64,000 nucleotides of DNA. It comes from Streptomyces griseorubiginosus (GTDB lineage Bacteria > Actinomycetota > Actinomycetes > Streptomycetales > Streptomycetaceae). Positions 61,998-64,000 of the stretch are shown piece by piece (position 1 is the first letter of the stretch; each line of letters begins with the position of its first letter). The notes beneath the pieces are model-generated. The model was given only the letters and a program-made list of their open reading frames with translations, did no database searches and was not told where the DNA came from. Location: contig NZ_KQ948737.1 in NCBI RefSeq assembly GCF_001514195.1, forward strand, positions 124,001 through 188,000, in the 5' to 3' direction. Made by a program: the position numbers and the translations under genes.

Positions 61998-63284
61998 GTG
62001 TCCGGTCCCGCCCCGTCCCAGCTCCAGCCCACCACCCCGCCGACCACCGACCGCCCGGCGCCACCGGAGGAGAGGCGACGACGGCTGAGCCGTCCCGTCG
62101 CCTTCGCCTCCCTCGCGGTCGTCTTCGTGCTGTTCATGGCCGCCTCCAGCGCGCCCTCCCCCCTCTACGTCGTCTACCAGCAGGAATGGCACTTCTCCGC
62201 CACCACCCTCACCACGGTGTTCGCCGTCTACGTGCTCGGCATGATCGGGGCGCTGCTCGTCCTGGGCGCTCTCTCCGACCACCTCGGCCGCCGCCCGGTC
62301 CTGCTGGCCGCGATCACCCTCGAAGCCGTCTCGATGGTCCTGTTCCTCACCGCGGGCAACGTCGGCCTGCTCCTGACGGCCCGCTTCATCCAGGGCATCG
62401 CCACCGGGGCCGCCATGACCACGATCGGCGCGGCCCTGTCCGACCTCAACCCCGCGCACGCCCCGCACCGGGCGGGTCTGGTCACCGGCACCGCGCCCAC
62501 CTTCGGACTCGGACTGGGCTCGCTCGGATGCGGGCTCCTGATCGAGTACGGCCCGCACCCCACCCGCCTCGTCTACGTCCTGCTGCTCGTCGCCCTCGTC
62601 GTCGCGGGCGCCCTGCTGTCGGCCCTGCCCGAGACCTCGCTGCGCCGCCCCGGCGCCGCCCGCTCCCTTCAGCCCCGCCTGCGCATCGCCCCCCACCTGC
62701 GGGCCGACCTGCTGAGCCTGGTCCCGATCCTCATCGCGAGCTGGGCGCTCGGCGGGCTCTACCTCTCCCTGGGCCCGTCCGTCGCCGTCGGCCTGTTCGG
62801 CCTCTCCAGCCACGTCGTCGGCGGACTCGTGGTCACCCTGCTCACCGGCCCCGCCTTCCTCACCGCTCTCGCCCTGCGCGGCTGGCCCGTCGGACGGACC
62901 CTCGCCGTGAGCGCGACCCTGCTACTGGTCGGCACGGCCGTCGCCCTGACCGGTGTGGAGGAGCACTCCCTCGCCTCGGCCGCGGCCGGAACCGCGATCG
63001 CAGGCGTCGGCTTCGGCGGCTCCGCCCTCGCGAGCTTCGGCACCCTGGCCCGCATAGCCCGGCCCGCCGAACGCAGCGAGCTGCTGTCCGTCGCCTTCGT
63101 CATCTCCTACCTCGCCTTCAGCATCCCGGCCGTGATCGCCGGCATCGCCGCCACCCACGCCGGCCTGAAGGACACGTTCGTCACCTACGCGGCAACGGTC
63201 GCCGCCCTCTGCGCCCTCGCCCTGCTCGCCCAGCGCCTGCGCGCCACCCGAACCCCCGCCCCCGCGGGCGTTCCCCAGGCGTAG
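61998..63284 (+). CDS. MFS transporter
   Basis: This 428-residue transporter has about 12 membrane helices. The loop 2-3 motif LGALSDHLGRRPVLLAAI (major facilitator motif A) and GLVTGTAPTFGLGLGSLGCG (a motif C-like Pro/Gly helix of drug antiporters) are visible. GTG 61998 follows GGAG with about 7 bases spacing. Its divergent TetR gene suggests induction by an exported toxic compound. Confidence 0.92.
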   Translation: MSGPAPSQLQPTTPPTTDRPAPPEERRRRLSRPVAFASLAVVFVLFMAASSAPSPLYVVYQQEWHFSATTLTTVFAVYVLGMIGALLVLGALSDHLGRRPVLLAAITLEAVSMVLFLTAGNVGLLLTARFIQGIATGAAMTTIGAALSDLNPAHAPHRAGLVTGTAPTFGLGLGSLGCGLLIEYGPHPTRLVYVLLLVALVVAGALLSALPETSLRRPGAARSLQPRLRIAPHLRADLLSLVPILIASWALGGLYLSLGPSVAVGLFGLSSHVVGGLVVTLLTGPAFLTALALRGWPVGRTLAVSATLLLVGTAVALTGVEEHSLASAAAGTAIAGVGFGGSALASFGTLARIARPAERSELLSVAFVISYLAFSIPAVIAGIAATHAGLKDTFVTYAATVAALCALALLAQRLRATRTPAPAGVPQA

Positions 63285-63633
63285 GGAGAAGCCCCGAGAC
63301 CGGTCGCCGCGGCTCGCGCAAGGCCGCGGCGACCGTGGTGCGCAGGACGAACGGTCTCAAGCGGGCCGGGAAGCCTTCGCGAGGTGCCGCCCCTGAGTTC
63401 ACGGCACGCAGGTGATGGGGTGGTCGTGGCGATGACAACCGCCTTCCGCCGACACGACCTGAAGATGCGCTCGGAGACCTCGACGTCGAAGCGGACGACG
63501 TCCAGCGCGGCGGCAGCCCGCGCCTCAGCGACAACGGCAACGGCAACGGCAACGGCAACAGCGCCCGAACGGCCCGTACGCCCGCCATCCAGTGCGTCGA
63601 TCACTGGGCTCGCGCCCGGCGCGGAGGCAGCGA
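63285..63633. other. Intergenic region with CAACGG repeats
   Basis: These 349 bases between convergent MFS genes contain four exact CAACGG hexamers and a near copy (63532-63560). Open frames on both strands owe their length to this repeat. No gene is supported. Confidence 0.5.
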
Positions 63634-64000
63634 TCACGCAGTGCGGCGCGGGTCGGTCAGGGAGGCGACCGGAGCGGGAGCCGAGGCGGCGGCCTCGCGG
63701 GTGCGGGCGGCAGTGCGGGTGATCCGCACACCGACGACGGCCGCGGCCACGCTCAGCGCCGCCGCCACCAGCCATGCGGCACGGAAGTCCTGCCGCTGCG
63801 CGGGACCGACGTGGGTGCCGACGATGGCGACGAGGAGCGCGACTCCCACGGTGGCGGATATCTGGCGTACGGAGTTGACCAGGGCCGATCCGGTGGCCGC
63901 GCGGTGGCCGGGCAAGGAGCTGACACCGGCGGCGACCAGGGTGCCGAGGGTCAGGCCGACGCCCACGCCGCCCAGGACCTGGCTGGGCAGCAGGTCGAGC
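63634..64000 (-). CDS. MFS transporter, C-terminal part (truncated by window end)
   Basis: The frame enters from base 64000 (LDLLPSQVLGGVGVGLTLGT) and continues with GHRAATGSALVNSVRQISAT, VGVALLVAIVG, the last two membrane helices of a DHA2/EmrB-type 14-helix drug transporter, and a hydrophilic tail ending SLTDPRRTA at 63634. The motif GxASGLxNxxRQxGxxxG of that group is recognisable. The N-terminal 400 or so residues lie outside the window. Confidence 0.85.
   Translation of the reverse strand, partial: LDLLPSQVLGGVGVGLTLGTLVAAGVSSLPGHRAATGSALVNSVRQISATVGVALLVAIVGTHVGPAQRQDFRAAWLVAAALSVAAAVVGVRITRTAARTREAAASAPAPVASLTDPRRTA

Noticed and set aside
63385..63775. Large open frames over the CAACGG repeat
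   Set aside because: Ala-Val and Thr-Ala tracts come from the repeat. No domain, no ribosome binding site, and overlap with the MFS tail on the same strand in another frame.

Overview
The window looks like chromosomal DNA of a Streptomyces or a close relative. The evidence is the very high G+C, frequent GTG and TTG starts with AGGAG-type ribosome binding sites, many Tat-exported glycosidases, SpoIIE/STAS/RsbW-type stress signalling, IclR, LacI and TetR regulators, and short leader peptides of the actinobacterial HVD..R..SALC type. No rRNA, tRNA, CRISPR array or prophage was recognised. Both window ends cut genes.

Layout. 1-8.3 kb: tail of a hydroxyacid dehydrogenase, a secreted intradiol dioxygenase, small secreted proteins (one broken by an in-frame TGA), and a LacI regulator divergent from a secreted GH78 rhamnosidase with a nested palindromic operator. 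8.3-16.6 kb: a stress-signalling block with three STAS antagonists, a giant hybrid kinase/receiver/SpoIIE/RsbW fusion and a GAF-SpoIIE-RsbW phosphatase. 16.6-18.1 kb: an IS5-type element whose inverted repeats also enclose a non-transposase gene. 18.2-27.3 kb: hemerythrin, an FAD monooxygenase and an arabinan-degrading set (GH54, GH43, GH127) with a paired operator motif. 27.3-33.8 kb: two divergent glycosyltransferases (GT4, GT1), DUF2071, SDR and SRPBCC genes. 34-37 kb: membrane proteins, TetR and MarR regulators.

37.1-59.2 kb is the most interesting region. It appears to be a sulfur-acquisition island. It holds a sulfite-oxidase-like molybdoenzyme, two IclR regulators, a polar amino acid ABC importer with homocysteine S-methyltransferase, an IPNS-like 2OG-Fe(II) oxygenase, an SfnB/DszC-like flavoprotein, four luciferase-like monooxygenases (one NtaA/DmoA type), a DUF1684 protein, a VOC protein and a complete dipeptide-type ABC importer. 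Three short leader peptides (38602-38685 minus, 47140-47256 plus, 52517-52636 plus) precede three of its transcription units. The last lies directly behind what looks like a SAM-IV riboswitch, so SAM sensing and cysteine-dependent attenuation may act in series on one transcript. The proposed job is import of organosulfur compounds, oxidative release of sulfite, and feedback by SAM and cysteine. The actual substrate cannot be read from sequence.

59.2-64 kb: a strong convergent terminator, a secreted GH64 beta-1,3-glucanase-like enzyme with a CebR-like operator, a TetR/MFS efflux pair with a 17-bp inverted-repeat operator, and the C-terminal part of a second MFS transporter. Several gene relics (SGNH hydrolase tail, Tat signal peptide, VOC tail, DUF5707 nonsense allele) point to ongoing turnover on the arabinan side of the window.
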